This document shows, in pieces, positions 12,138 through 24,600 of a DNA stretch of 64,000 nucleotides. Position 1 is the first letter of the stretch. The number at the start of each line of letters is the position of its first letter. The DNA lies in the NCBI GenBank assembly GCA_020746105.1, contig CM036618.1, forward strand, positions 109,380,622 through 109,444,621, in the 5' to 3' direction. The notes under the pieces were generated by a model. It saw only the letters and a list, made by a program, of their open reading frames with translations, ran no database searches and was not told the DNA's origin. The DNA comes from Trogon surrucura (lineage: Eukaryota > Chordata > Aves > Trogoniformes > Trogonidae). The position numbers and the translations under genes are program-made.

Positions 12138-15100
12138 CTGAAAGCAAAAAGAAAGATCATGTACTTTAAAAAAAAAAAAAAGCACTGCAGCAAAAAAAAA
12201 AAGAAACCCCAAAACACCAAACACCTCTGCATATGGCAGAATATTCTGCAAACCAGTTCAGCTAATGATGGCAGAAGTTCTTTCTTACATAGATGAATTA
12301 CTGAACTTCTAGACTGCATTCACCCTTTCTCACCAAGACCTGTTCTTTACCAAAGTAACCATTTTACCAACCAGGTGAGACACCTCGATACAAACTAATT
12401 ACATTAACTGAGCAAAACATGAACCAAAACTTTTTAAATACAGTTCAGACATTTGCAGACCACTTCTGAACCCCCTACAGGTCTTAACCTCAAAAGCTTC
12501 CACTTCCTTTTGATTTCTTTTTTCCTCTTTACCACCGTGCTGAAATTTCATTCCGGTATATTCCCGACGACTCACTCATCCAGTCAGCACTGGAAAAGGA
12601 AGCACTGAGAAGTACATTGAGTCACGAAGACAACTATAGTTTAATTTTCCCAAGTCACCCCCCCCTTTTTAAAATACATATTTATTTTGTCACTTCCCCA
12701 TAGCTTTGCACAATTTATGAGAAGCAACCACACAACACCAGCATTTCAGATACTTTAGTCTTCTTGCACGGCAGACTGGGCTACTGTATTTGACTTGATG
12801 CTTACTGGTTTCATCTACGTAACAACATAGGAAAGGTTTGCATGCTATTACCCCCAATAAACAATCCACTCAGTCTTTATAGCAGTTTTATATACCAATG
12901 TTTAAAGCTGTCTAATCTAAAGACAAAATACTGTGTCATTTACCTAAGCTGTTTCAAAAGTATCATTACCAAAATACCTGAGCACCTCCGCTGAGCGGAA
13001 AAAGGAAACTTAGAAAGTTTACAGCAGCAGATCTGCACTACCTGATAAGTAAACCTCTTCGCTGCTTGGAAAAATGAAAGTATCTCAACAACTCCACACT
13101 AACTAACACAGATTACTCAAAGTTAACTAGCGAGTAGGCACTGAACACATCAGACAGATGAAAACCTAATACAGGAAGCATGAGATAACATGACAAAGGA
13201 ATTAAATGATGTTATTTCCATTTCAACTGCAGAAGTTCTCTGACTAAACATCTCTAGTTAATTAAGTTAAATACACCTTCATTCATGGAGGATGTGGAAT
13301 CAGAAGTGTATTGTTTCTGCTTTTGTCATGCACAGCAATGCAAAGTAAATCTGACACACTGCAATATTAGTTGTGTGGGTTTTGATTTTCAGAGCAAGAC
13401 ACTGTGCTGTCCGTAGAGAAATTAATCAAATTTTGTGCTCAGCAAATTGAATATTCTAAGTCAAATGCCTTTAAAAAGTGCAAATACCTAAATTAAACCC
13501 ATCTCAAGTTTTAGTGGATCAGTTTCTTAAAGGTTACTCTGACATGCACTAAGCAAATAGGCTAAAATATGCCCGTGCATGCACAGAAGTTACAATACCA
13601 TTTTTACATGCAAGAATCATAAATCAGTAACAATAATTTTGTTTCTAATGGCTTTATTTCACCACTTGGCTTTATTACAATCCGTGGCAATTAAAAGCCT
13701 TCCTAGGATTGAACAGAGTGATTGTAGCACAGTTCTTACATTCAGATTTTTCAAATCAGTATTAGCCTTCAGTATTCCATCTGAAGGAAATATAAAAACT
13801 TAAAGCAATGGAATCACTCCTTCATTTGAAGTCAATATTATACCCATTTCTCTTCTTGAAAGAATAAATGAAACAGGCCTTGAGCTTGACAAAAATATTT
13901 CAAAAAACTTTGCTGAGTGTAGGGGAGTGCCTCCTTATGATTCCACTCAAAATACAGGATGTGTTTTCCTCCAATTTCTCTAAGCGTTACACCTTTCTAA
14001 TATGTCTTTATCTTTCCTAGCAAGTAAGGGCAAAAGAAAAAATTAAAGTGTGCATAGTAACAGCATGAAGGAAAAACAACAGACAATAAGTGTGAATAAA
14101 CAAGTATCAGTCAAAGTCTCCAAACAGAAAAAACTATGAATACAGGCAATAAAAACAATTGTGACAGACATGCCCATAAGGCACTTGGCCTAGGTCCATG
14201 TGCCATCCTTACTAATTTCGGATAATGTTATTTTTGTGTTGATTGCACTGTGGATTAAAAACAATTAACCAATCGTAAGTTATTGTAAGTGTGGAATCAA
14301 CATCCAGAGGGGTATTTATTTTGGGGTAAACACAATGCTCACCCTGTCAGTATTTTTAGAAGCTAACATAAAACAAATCCAAAACCATCCCTCTCTCTTA
14401 CCAAGAGCAACACAAACACTAAGCTTGGTGACAAGAACAGATCTATTTCACAAACTAACCTTACAAAGCACACCATTTTGAAAAAATACATATCTGAACA
14501 TTTAAAATGCAAATACATTGTCTACCTCAAAACATAATTTGTGTTACTGCAGCCAGAACAGCAGTAAGCCAGAGTCACTAAACCAAAATTTAAATACTTC
14601 AGAAGAGAGCACGAGCGTAATTCTTACAGGCAGGTTAGAAGTCAAAGCAACATACAAGTGTATTAAGTCTGGATATAGCATGATGTACGGATGGAAACAT
14701 TGACTCCTGAAGCTACTGAACGTTAAAACAAATGCATAAATAAGTGTTAAAAGGCTTAAGGCTGAAAAACCTGCTTAGTAATACAAGGCCTAAAATCTTC
14801 AATTATTTATATCACCCCAAAAAGCTGAACGTAACCTCATCAAGTATCTAAATAAGAAACAAACTTCCAGCAAGACTTGGGTCCCAACAGAAAGACAAAG
14901 TGATATTCACCTGATGGTAGCACAGGGTTGTGAGAATTCAGACTAAAGTTACAGCAGAATCTAATAAATCAACTACTATCAGAACAATTTTCTTCAGAAT
15001 ATAGTGCATAAAAACTCACGTATTCTTGAAATAAATCCATACATACTTAAAAATTTAGAAAAATTCTACAATCTGCATTATAACAGTCAAAACAGATTAG

Positions 15101-18100
15101 ATTGAGTACGCTATTTTTAAGGAACTGCTAAAATAATGCAACCCTACTAAAACAACTAACATTTAAAACACACTCTACATTTAACCAGCCCTTGGTAGAT
15201 CTCAGTCAAAATAGATAGTGGCCTACAACTATCATTAGCTCTCAATTTTGATTGCCACAGGATTTCAATGAATCCATGAGGTGTTACAAGACTAGTAACC
15301 TTATGTTAGTCTTTACGTTACTGCTCACAGTAGTAAAGAGTAGGAAAAAGTTACAAGATGAGCTAACAAGAAGCTTCTGCTTTTTCCTCTCACATAAGGT
15401 AGAGAACTTAATTTCAACTGGGAATCATTTCACTCTCTCTTTTTTCCCTTCAAGCTAAAAAACAGAGTATTCACTTCTTAGACCAGTTTAGAGAGTACTT
15501 GCTGCAAATAAAGACTGTTCTCTCCTTATGTAAGGATCCCAAATCCTGTAGGGTATACTCATTGTACACTGTTTTATCAAACAGAATCACAACAGAACAA
15601 GGGAAAGCAATCTTCCATCGCTTTCAGGCTCATATCCCTTCCATACGTAAGCGGTGTGTACAGAGTCACCCAAGATAACTTGGCTGATTTTTTTTTTCTA
15701 TAGTTTTCGCTTCCCGTGTAAAAGGTGTGGGCGTCTATTTATGTTCACACATACATAAATGATCTGAAAAAAGCCACTTATAGGCAGCTTTTATAGGCAG
15801 TGGGAAGGCTCTCTTAAGTGAAGAGAAGCCAAAGAATTGTGAAACACTGAAGCATTCCTAAAGCTTAAGATCCTCCGATTATGGGAAGGAAAACGCAAGA
15901 AGTGCACTTACCCATTCATCCACTCTCTACACTCAAAAAACAGTGAAAATAACTTTCATTGGTTCAGAGAGCCAATCAAGTTCCCCATCCGCTACTCACA
16001 ACCCCAGAAAGTGACACTACTATATCACACCAACCCCATCATGCTACTAGCAGGATTTTTTAGAAGCAGTGGACAGGAGTCTTGGTGGTTCACAAAACCA
16101 AATGCTGAGGAAAGAACAGATACTTTTTTTGGCCCATGAGTTCATCTTTAAAAAGCACATAAGCATTCTTTGTTCAATGTGTTAGCAACGAAGTCCCAGT
16201 GATTTTGCCCTCATGCAAATTACCAAAGACAAGTTGTGATATTAAATTACTGGCTCCAATGAAAAAAAAAAAGCACACCTATTTGCTTTCACTAACAGAA
16301 TATAAAGTACCTACCACTTGGCAAAGCTACACAGTTCAGAGAGACAGGTACTTTTATGAACGGAGAGATGATGCCTCTGTGTCATCAGTCAGCACCCTGA
16401 CCACCACCATCAACCCACATTCCTGAGAGAACTTTCAGCAGAACAAAAAGCTATAGCTCATATTACCTAGCTAGTAAGGCTTGCTGACACTGCATCATTT
16501 TGACAGCACAAAGCTTCATACAACTTCTTAGTCATCCTGTGAAACACTTCCTGCCTGCATGCTTCTCCCAGCGAGTGCATGGACAGACAGGAAACACAAG
16601 CGTGGTGGCTGTGTGCTGTCATAGGTATTCCTAGGGCAGTACACTCCCAAACTGCCACCTGCTTTTCAGTGCTGCTTTTGGCAACACTGAGCAACAGCTG
16701 TCAGAGAGCTGACAGTCAACAGCTTAAATCTGACCACTCTCTGCACACAGAGCCAAAATCACCTGAAGCACTACTTGGTTGGTATTTGTATTGCCTAATC
16801 TGCCTACCTTCACAAACAATGAAGAACAAAAAAATAACACAAAGAATATATTTATTAACATTTTTAAAACTAACAGTCAGTGTTTTCTCGTCCCAGAGTG
16901 CATCTCTTGAAGACACAGGACCGTCAACGTTTGGGAGAGCCAGCAGGCACTTCCTACATGCACACTGGACTGCGGATATTTCAGGAGCCTCAGTGTTGCT
17001 TCAGCACCATCTACTGCATCTCAGATCTACAACAGAAAACAGCTGCTAGTTAAAGGATAACAAACCATGACAGCTTCTCTTTCACCATTTCACTGACTAA
17101 AAACATTTTCCTTTGTATGGTGAGCCAACAAGCACTCTCCCCCTTGAAAAAGGGCTGTGCATTCCCCTAAGCAGAGGAAAATATTCTCAAGATGTACTTA
17201 CTCTGGAACTGGGCTTCAACTTCATCTTCACATCTCAGGAACTGGTTTTAAGCTTCCTCTTCTCATCTCAGAGATGGACAAAGGAGGGGAAAAAAAAAAA
17301 GGCTGAGCACAGGTACATAAGACCACACATTAAAGAATTACTGGGTAAACAAACAAAATTAAAAACCGTGCTTCTCACCTTTCCAGGTTTTGGCTGCTCA
17401 CAAGTACAGGTGCATCTGAAAATACACACGCAGTCAGTCTCTTCGGATGTCTGATATTCAACCGTCTGCCACTGACTTCTGGGACTGTTGAAGTCAGCAG
17501 GGCTCAGTCACCAGCCTCTGCCCACACGAAGAATTGGTTATCAGAAAGCACGCACGTAGCCAAATGTGAAGTAAGAAAGTGACCTGGAAGAGTATCCTAC
17601 ACTCATTAGAGCCACCCAGCTACTGTAGGAAACTGCACAGGGAAGTTAATACAGTCAAATAACTGAAGTGGCTCTGGCAAAGTAATGAAAGCAGTGCCCA
17701 GATGCAGCCTGGAACAGGCCACCTTGCAGGATTAAACTGCATTTGCACAACTTAAAAGTAGTGTAACTGCCTCTTGCAAAATGGCTTTTTTTCCCCAGGT
17801 AAGGCAAAAGCTTCGCATTGGGATACTGCCATTTAAATATGTTAATGTAACATTATATTGGTGTATGCAAACAGTAATACAGCGTAGTTTGTTTCGAGCT
17901 GACAGAGAGCAGAGCCATACAGTTACAACACGGCTCTGCACAGTAACTTACACCTTCACAATCCTCTTGCTAGCTAACATGTAGAAGTATTAGTTTACAA
18001 ATAGTATCAGACTCAGATTAATTTTCTTTCCCACTACTACTACACAGAATACAAAAGCAGCAACTATTCCTGTCATCTCCTCTCTTTTCTCCTTCCCTAA

Positions 18101-18737
18101 GAGAGGAAAAGAATCACCTTTTCCTCTCTTCATTCCTCAACAGTTTTTTAAAAAGCCCTACTTCCTGGTTTTGCAATAAATTTATTCTTCTACTAATCAA
18201 GCAGATACGAGCAATCTATCCTGCAACCTTCAGAAAGCTAAATTAATTTAGATTTTCTGTTCTCAATTTTAGTGCTGAAGTGACACAAATCTTCAGTGGA
18301 ATACAACACTGGTTCCATGAGTCATTAAAAAAATAAAATTGAAAAAATCAGATATGCTTTAAAGAAATGGTGGAAAGACAACGATCATCCAAACTTCCAT
18401 ACAAACTACATCCAACTGACAAAAAGGGTGCTAATATGCTTAGCATATCTCACCAGGAAACTTCTGTTAACTAGGAAACTCCTAAGTGTAGGTGAAGGCT
18501 CCAAAATTAAAGAGAGCCTTGCTGCGAAACCACCCCAGTGTACAGGCATTTTCTCTACACATTTAACAAGATATTTTTAAGTTATATCTTGCTGAAGGGA
18601 ATTACGTATTTCAGCAAGAGCTGAGCAAGTCAAGATTTCAACATAGGTCAAATGATAGTAAACAAACATGAACAACTGACCTAACTTGGACAACACTACT
18701 TCAAGCTTGTGATTACCACAAGCAGAGGGAATGCTAA

Positions 18738-18767
18738 ATATATATATTGTGTACAATATATATATAT
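18738..18767. repeat. AT-rich perfect palindrome
   Basis: An alternating TA arm ending in TTGT, a 2-base GT spacer, then ACAA and an alternating TA arm. The arms are about 13 bp and could form a hairpin or cruciform. It is probably a TA microsatellite derivative within YPEL5 intron 1. Confidence 0.7.
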
Positions 18768-19320
18768 GTGTGTACAACTCTCAGTCTGTCAGATGATAAA
18801 TAAGAAACCATATCTGGTTTTGTCATCTTCTGTACCAGGCTCTGAGGTGCAATTTCTTTTGTCCTCACACACTCGGCAGCCACATCCAAAACTCACTCAC
18901 CATTATTATAAGCAACTATATATAAACAATTAGACACGCATTTTTTAAGTGCTTCTGCATCTACGGAAGTGAAAGTAGCAGATGACACAAGCCTCCCAAA
19001 CAGCATTTCTAAAGGCTAACAGAAAAAAGAGAGTAACGCTTAAAAACTGACAGTTTCATTTGTCACAAACATTAACTCGGCTATCCAAAACGAGTCTATA
19101 CATAAAACGGTTACATATAGATGTTACATAGTTACATGTATAGCGGAACTGGCCACATGAAGGAATCTTTACAGTCATGGAGCAAGTTCCCTCACTTTTT
19201 GCCATCAGTCGCAAACATCAGTTATGCTAATGGTTAATCTATTGCCATTAGTTGTTGACATCAGGAGTTGCTCTGCAACATCTACCACTTTGAGACATGC
19301 CCTGTGTTTCTCCCTCACAA

Positions 19321-19501
19321 GGCCGGTTTAGCTCACTCGATTGAGCGTGGTGCTGAAACACCAAAGGTCACGGGTTTGATCCCCGTTGGGTCCCCATGTG
19401 TTGCCTGATCTCGTTGAGACACATCCCTGCCCATGACAGGGAGGTTGGATTAAATGATCTCTGAGGTCCCTTCCAGCCCAGGCCATTCTATGATTCTATG
19501 A
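19321..19501 (+). mobile_element. tRNA-Ile-derived SINE with CR1 tail (TguSINE1-like)
   Basis: The 5' head (19321-19393) reads as a degenerate tRNA-Ile gene. It begins GGCCGGTTTAGCTCACTCGA, with an A-box-like TTAGCTCACTCG and a B-box-like GGTTTGATCCC near 19373-19383. The body ends in a CR1-type tail with GATCTCTGAGGTCCCTTCCA followed by ATTCTATGATTCTATG. This head-plus-tail layout matches the SINE described from passerine birds. The element is full length, lies in YPEL5 intron 1 and is antisense to the gene. The anticodon arm does not match a functional tRNA, so it is not a tRNA gene. Confidence 0.88.
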
Positions 19502-19899
19502 CTTGCGTACCTGCTTTGTCGCTCCTTCTGTCTAACCCTAAGGCCATCCTTGTTGTTTAAAGAAAATCGATATATTAGTCCAAAACACAGCCTTTATTCT
19601 TAAATAAACATGCTGGATTAATCTAATCTGTATCTGCTTGCAGAGTACAGCTGAGGTCTGTACACAAGAGTCACAAACGAAGAGACAGATGACAGTCTTT
19701 GCGTTCCCTTTTGCTTTGACTAGAGCATTTTCCAGATAGGGGAAAAAAAAAACACAAACCACGCTTGCCAAATATTTCAGTTCCCTGGGAACCCACACTT
19801 CCACAGGCCAAAGCCAACCTAAGAGCTGACAGGCTGCTTGCTGGAACAGCCGCAAGCACCTCCATCAGCAAACAACCACCACCGCTCCGGTGCCGACAG

Positions 19900-21600
19900 G
19901 CGGCTTCCCTCCCCCCGGGAGTCACCTGTCGGACAGGGACACGGGCTTTAACTCAGGGCTGACTGGGGAGACGAGCGAGTCTTCCGGGAGCGGCGGACCA
20001 GGAGCACCTCGTACATGGGGAGGGGGAAGAGAGACGCGTCAAGGGCCACTGCCCACCCGAACCGCTTGGCACGGCGGCGCCCGTGATATGGAGCGAAGGG
20101 GGGGACGACGCCGTTAACCTCCGCGTAACCCTTCAGGCCCACGCGTCGCGACCCGACCCACCGGCGGAGGCGACCGGTCGGGGCCCACTGTCACCACAAG
20201 GTGGGGGGGGGGGGGAGGTGGCGGCCATCCCCACCCCCAGCCCCACGCGTGCGCGCTGCGAGCGCCGCGGCCGTTGCCCCCGCGCCGCGCGGCTCCACAC
20301 AAAGCCCCGCGCGGGGGCGGGCCCCAGCTGAGCGCCGTCACGGGGGCGCGCGCAGCCAACCGCCGCCGGCTCGGCCCCCGGCGCCGCCGCCGGGCGCTGC
20401 CGGCAGCGCAGGCAACTTGACAACAAACAGGAGGAAACAGCTGACGGGAGGGCCCCGCCGCCGCCACCGTGAGGGGCGCCCGGGCCGACCACCGCCTCCC
20501 ACCGCCCCTCCCCGGGCGGCCCCGCCGCCCCCACTCTCGTTCCTCCCTCTCAGCCGTGCGGAGAAGGGAGAGGAGCGACGAAGCGGAGGGGCTCGGACAG
20601 GGCTCCTCGTCTCCCCGGCCCGGGGCCCCCAGCACAGGAACGAGCCCGAAAAGTTGCCACCGCCCCAGCGGGAAGGGGAGCCAGCGGCGGCGCTGCAGGG
20701 CTAGGGGAGGAAGTTGTGGCCGCAGCGGAGAGGGGGTTCTCGGTGCCGGCCCTGGGCGGAGGGCCGGGCAGGAAGGCTGGGCGGCGCTGGGAGACGCTGA
20801 CGGAGACAGGGACGGGGTGCGGGAAGGCCGGTGCTTCGTCGCGGCGCCGGGCCGCAGTAGGGCAGGCAGGGCCGACGTTGCCCCCCCTCCGCGCCGCCGG
20901 GGCAAGAGCGGCTCTCGCCTGGGGCCCCGCCGCGGCCCGAGAGACACAGTGCCACGGCCCGGAGCGGCGGCCGCCACCACCCTCCCCAGCCACCGGCGGC
21001 CCGTCCCGGCCTCTCTGGGCAGTGCGGGTCGCAGCGCGGCCCCCCCCGCCCGGTTACCTGGCGCAGGGGAACGGCGGTGGCGGCGAAGGCTCCGTGCCCG
21101 GTGTCTTCCCCCCGCCCTCCACAGCCCCGACGCTCTTGCTCCGCGGCGCGGCTCCGCCCCCTCGCGGCCCCGCCCCCTCCGCACGTCGATCAATCAGCTC
21201 TGCCGAGGCTCCGCCCCCGCCCGCCTCGCGACCCGGCCCAGTCTCCGGTCGCTTCACGGCCGTGCCCGGGGAGGCGGCGGCGGGGGGGGGCAGCGCCGAG
21301 CGGCGGGGCTGTGGGGACGGGCGGCGCGGGTGCGCCGCTCGGCCGCTTTTTGACCGTCAGGTTCCCTCCGCAGGCGCTTGTCAGCCGCCGCCCGGAACCC
21401 GGCTCCCGCCACTCCCCCTCGTCTTGCTTCGCAGGCCCCCAGCCCTCAGCGGCCCTGACGGGAGGCCCAGTCGGAGGCGGCGGCCTCCTGCCACCAGAGC
21501 CCCCGGCCACAGCCGGGCTTGCCAACCAGGCCTCACTCTCCCCGAGAGCGTGTCGCCCTAGGCCTGGCTGGGAGAAAGGGGAGCCCTGTCTCCAGGCCTC
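19900..21600. promoter_or_regulatory. YPEL5: CpG island / YPEL5 promoter region
   Basis: Very GC-rich with dense CpG, in sharp contrast to the AT-rich flanks. It includes several Sp1-type GC boxes (CCGCCCC) between about 21160 and 21230, just upstream of the inferred YPEL5 exon 1. No TATA box was seen, as is usual for a housekeeping CpG promoter. Long open frames on both strands here are a result of high GC and are not counted as genes. The island continues about 400 bp beyond the inferred start, so divergent transcription toward the right is possible. Confidence 0.85.
21058..21200 (-). other. YPEL5: YPEL5 noncoding exon 1 (inferred)
   Basis: A good donor, CAG|GTAACC, lies on the minus strand with the exon end at 21058. 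It sits inside the CpG island and immediately downstream of the GC boxes. It would splice to the ATG exon at 12137. The 5' end is only approximate because no initiator motif decides it. RNA data would be needed to fix it. Confidence 0.5.
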
Positions 21601-24600
21601 TCTCTGCCCAGCGGCCTGGCCTGCCCAGGCATCCAGCTTCACTGTGCCACAGGCCCTGTGAAGGTTTGGGGTGGGGAAAAGGTGCTCAGGTAACTTTTTG
21701 GCTGCATCCCAACTTCCGTGAAGCTCTGACAGATACTGCTCGCAGTGTTTCAGGCTGCTCAAAGGAAATCTTGGCGTGACACCTTAAATACTGCCCATGA
21801 TGGAGATGAAGGATCAGAGGAGAAACAGGGCAAGTGTTTGTGGCCCTTCCTGGCTATTGGTTGCAAAAATTTCCAATTCCCTACCAGTTTTAATGGCTCA
21901 GCGCTTGCACACAGATTGCATCCTTGGCAAATGAATAGTGGTCTTGGCCAAAATACAATGGAAAAAAATAATTTTGAGTTGTTGGTTATGAAGAAGACAC
22001 GGAAAGTAGTGGGTTTTTCCTTCAATGGGGAAAAACATGCCCTTTTAAGGATTTTTCTTCTAATAATATCACGTCTGTGGTAAAGTGTATTTTTCGTGTA
22101 AGGTGTTTCCTAGGTCTTTCTGTGTGGTATTGCCAGTGGAGCTGCAGTAATTGCGGGAAGGAATGACTCGGCAGGACTCCTGTCATTTCACATCAAAAGG
22201 AAAGGGACATCTCTCTGAACACACAGCAGACAGTACATACTTATTATGCCCAGCTGTTCTCTAGCTTGTGTCTCCTTGCATGGATTCTTTCTGTTAGCAT
22301 TAGGAATAGCTAGGTAGAAGGGTACACAACTACCTGGATGAGGGTGGACAGTGATGGGTCAACATCAGTGTGTTAAGAACTGCTCTTTGCTTTGGGGAGA
22401 CCTCTAAAAAAATCAGATCTCTTCAGTATGGTTAGCTCTGGCCTCATCCTGAATGGAGCTGAGCATTGACATTTCTCATTAACCTGTTATCAGCCTTTCT
22501 GCAGATGATGCAAAGGAAATGAAAAGTGTCAGAACTGACTCTGACAGCAATCACCTCATAGTTAATGGCATGGGGACAACAAAACTACTATGAATATTAG
22601 AAGGAAAGCCATAAAGACCATGCCTGGGGTCCCATTTACCAGCAGCAAATGAAGGAAATGACTGGTCTAACGTGTCCTATTTGTTAACAGATTGACCTGA
22701 TCTGCTGCTGTGCCTCGCTAAGTTACTGTGAGCTTTGTCCCTGGTGGATCTGCCCAGTTCGTCACAGGAGCTATATGAAGGTCCACATCCTAATCATCTT
22801 CGCAGTGTTCCTATAGAGATCACTGTAAACAAAGCCAAAACGAGGAAAAAGAGAGACAGAACGACAGTGCTTCAGTCAGCATCAGTGACTGAGTCTTATC
22901 CAGGGACCTGTAAGCTCTCTGCTTAGCTTTGCTGCCAAGACATTCATACATCCCTGGGCAGGTCAGTGCTTTTTGCCTCATTTTCCTCTGTAAAACATGG
23001 AGAGCAATGTTACCTGTCTTACTGGGTGGTTGCACGTTTGCTTAAGTACTGTTCTCCAGTGTGGGCATTTGGAGGGGATGTATGTCTGAATATTGCAATT
23101 GTCATAATAATATTACCATGAAAATAAAGCAAAGCTCAAACCTATGAATAGTATTAAATTTTCAGCAATAAGAAGGGTAGCTGTACCAATCAGAAAGAAA
23201 CCAAATTGACCATGAGACAAGCAGAGAATGGATTAGTCTGTGCTTGACAGATGGTGCTAGGGACTGATGTTTTTATTTCCCTTGCAGAGGAGCTTAGAGG
23301 AAGGGGGACAGGGGAGGATGAGTCAGGGCACATTTATTAGAACAAAGCAGCAGGCTGTAGCAGCTCTGCTGAAAAACACCAAAAATACCAAAAGCAATGT
23401 CCAATTAGTTTGTAAGGGACATTCTATGTATCAGCTACAAGGTGAAAAACAGGAATAGCAATATTGTACCACCTGGCACTTTTAATTTTCAAAGCAGCCT
23501 GAAAACATTAATTAATCCTCCTCTGACACAGGAAAATACAGTGCAGTCAGCAGTTTGTTCCTTTAAGTTCTTATGCCGGGATTTCGGAAGAACCTGGGCC
23601 TTTTCCACAGCTGATTCCTATCACAATAGCTCAGATGACTCTGGAGGAGCCAGTCCTCTGAGCAGAAAAGGCTGAGTTAGCTCTGGAACCTGATGAACCA
23701 TAGAGAGGGGAGATGTCTGCACCCAGCAGCCCTAGCAAGACCAACTTTTAATATCTGTCCCATCTAAATCCATTTTCCAGCACTCTGAGCAACACTGTAG
23801 GAAGCATTGCAGAGAAAACTAGGTGACTGAGGAATTAATCACAATCTCAGAAAAACCCAAACTGCGCAGTGAAACGCAGACACCAACATATTGAGCTAAT
23901 TAAAACCTCTGACAAAACTTCAGTGGAATTCTGTGGGACCTGGGTACGTCCCACTGAATTAGTGTCAGGGCTTTGGGTCTGCTTGCACATATCTTCTCTC
24001 TTTGAAGAAAAAAATGTTATAGCTTAGTGGGTTTTACTCCTATTAATTCTCCAGAACCACTGCTTATTTTCCAGTATGCTTGTGGATTCCTCTGTGGCAA
24101 AGCCGAGCCGACCAAACCAGGCGTGTCTTAGGTGGGACAATGATGTAGTGGGATTTTCCATTGCAGTTGCTCCCGTGCCCAGGATTTCTGGCAGCAGAGA
24201 GGAGGCAGCTGAAATGCAGAGCCAGGCTTACACAGCAAGGCTGTGACTCCTAGATGCCCCTTCTATACCTTCTCAGCTTTGCCTCACATCAGAGGCTGGC
24301 GTCATCCCACTAGCTGCTTTGGTTAGTTGATGGTGGCTTCTGATAGCCTGTGTTTTCCAGTGGATATACTTCATTCTCTTAAAGTAAGCTTACAGACACA
24401 CACACAAATAATTATCTTTCCTTTTCCCTCACAAGCTGACTTTTTGCTTACCTGAATGCCGACATTGGCACAAGTGCCATTTATAGATACTTCTTCAGAT
24501 GGCTGTGTTTTGCCAGCAGAGATTATTTATACAATTAATCTCAGCATCAGAAGATCAGTGGAGGTCCCTCTGTGCTCCTTCCATGATAGCAGAGCTGGTC

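Larger units (their letters stand above)
12138..21057 (-). other. YPEL5: YPEL5 intron 1
   Basis: An intron of about 8.9 kb between the inferred noncoding exon 1 in the CpG island and the ATG exon. It is AT-rich until about 19700 and then becomes GC-rich toward the promoter. It contains an AT palindrome at 18738-18767 and a SINE at 19321-19501. No additional exon could be supported. Its left boundary is firm and its right boundary rests on the inferred donor at 21057-21056. Confidence 0.7.

Noticed and set aside
19321-19393. Possible tRNA-Ile gene
   Set aside because: The anticodon arm is not canonical and the sequence runs directly into a CR1 tail, so it is the head of a SINE.
20114-21193. 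Long minus-strand open frame (359 codons) in the CpG island
   Set aside because: Arg/Pro/Gly/Ala-rich, overlapped by equally long frames on the other strand, no domain. It is explained by the lack of AT-rich stop codons in GC-rich DNA.
20469-21561. Plus-strand open frames of 281-294 codons in the CpG island
   Set aside because: Same GC effect, low-complexity translation, and they overlap the inferred YPEL5 promoter and exon 1.
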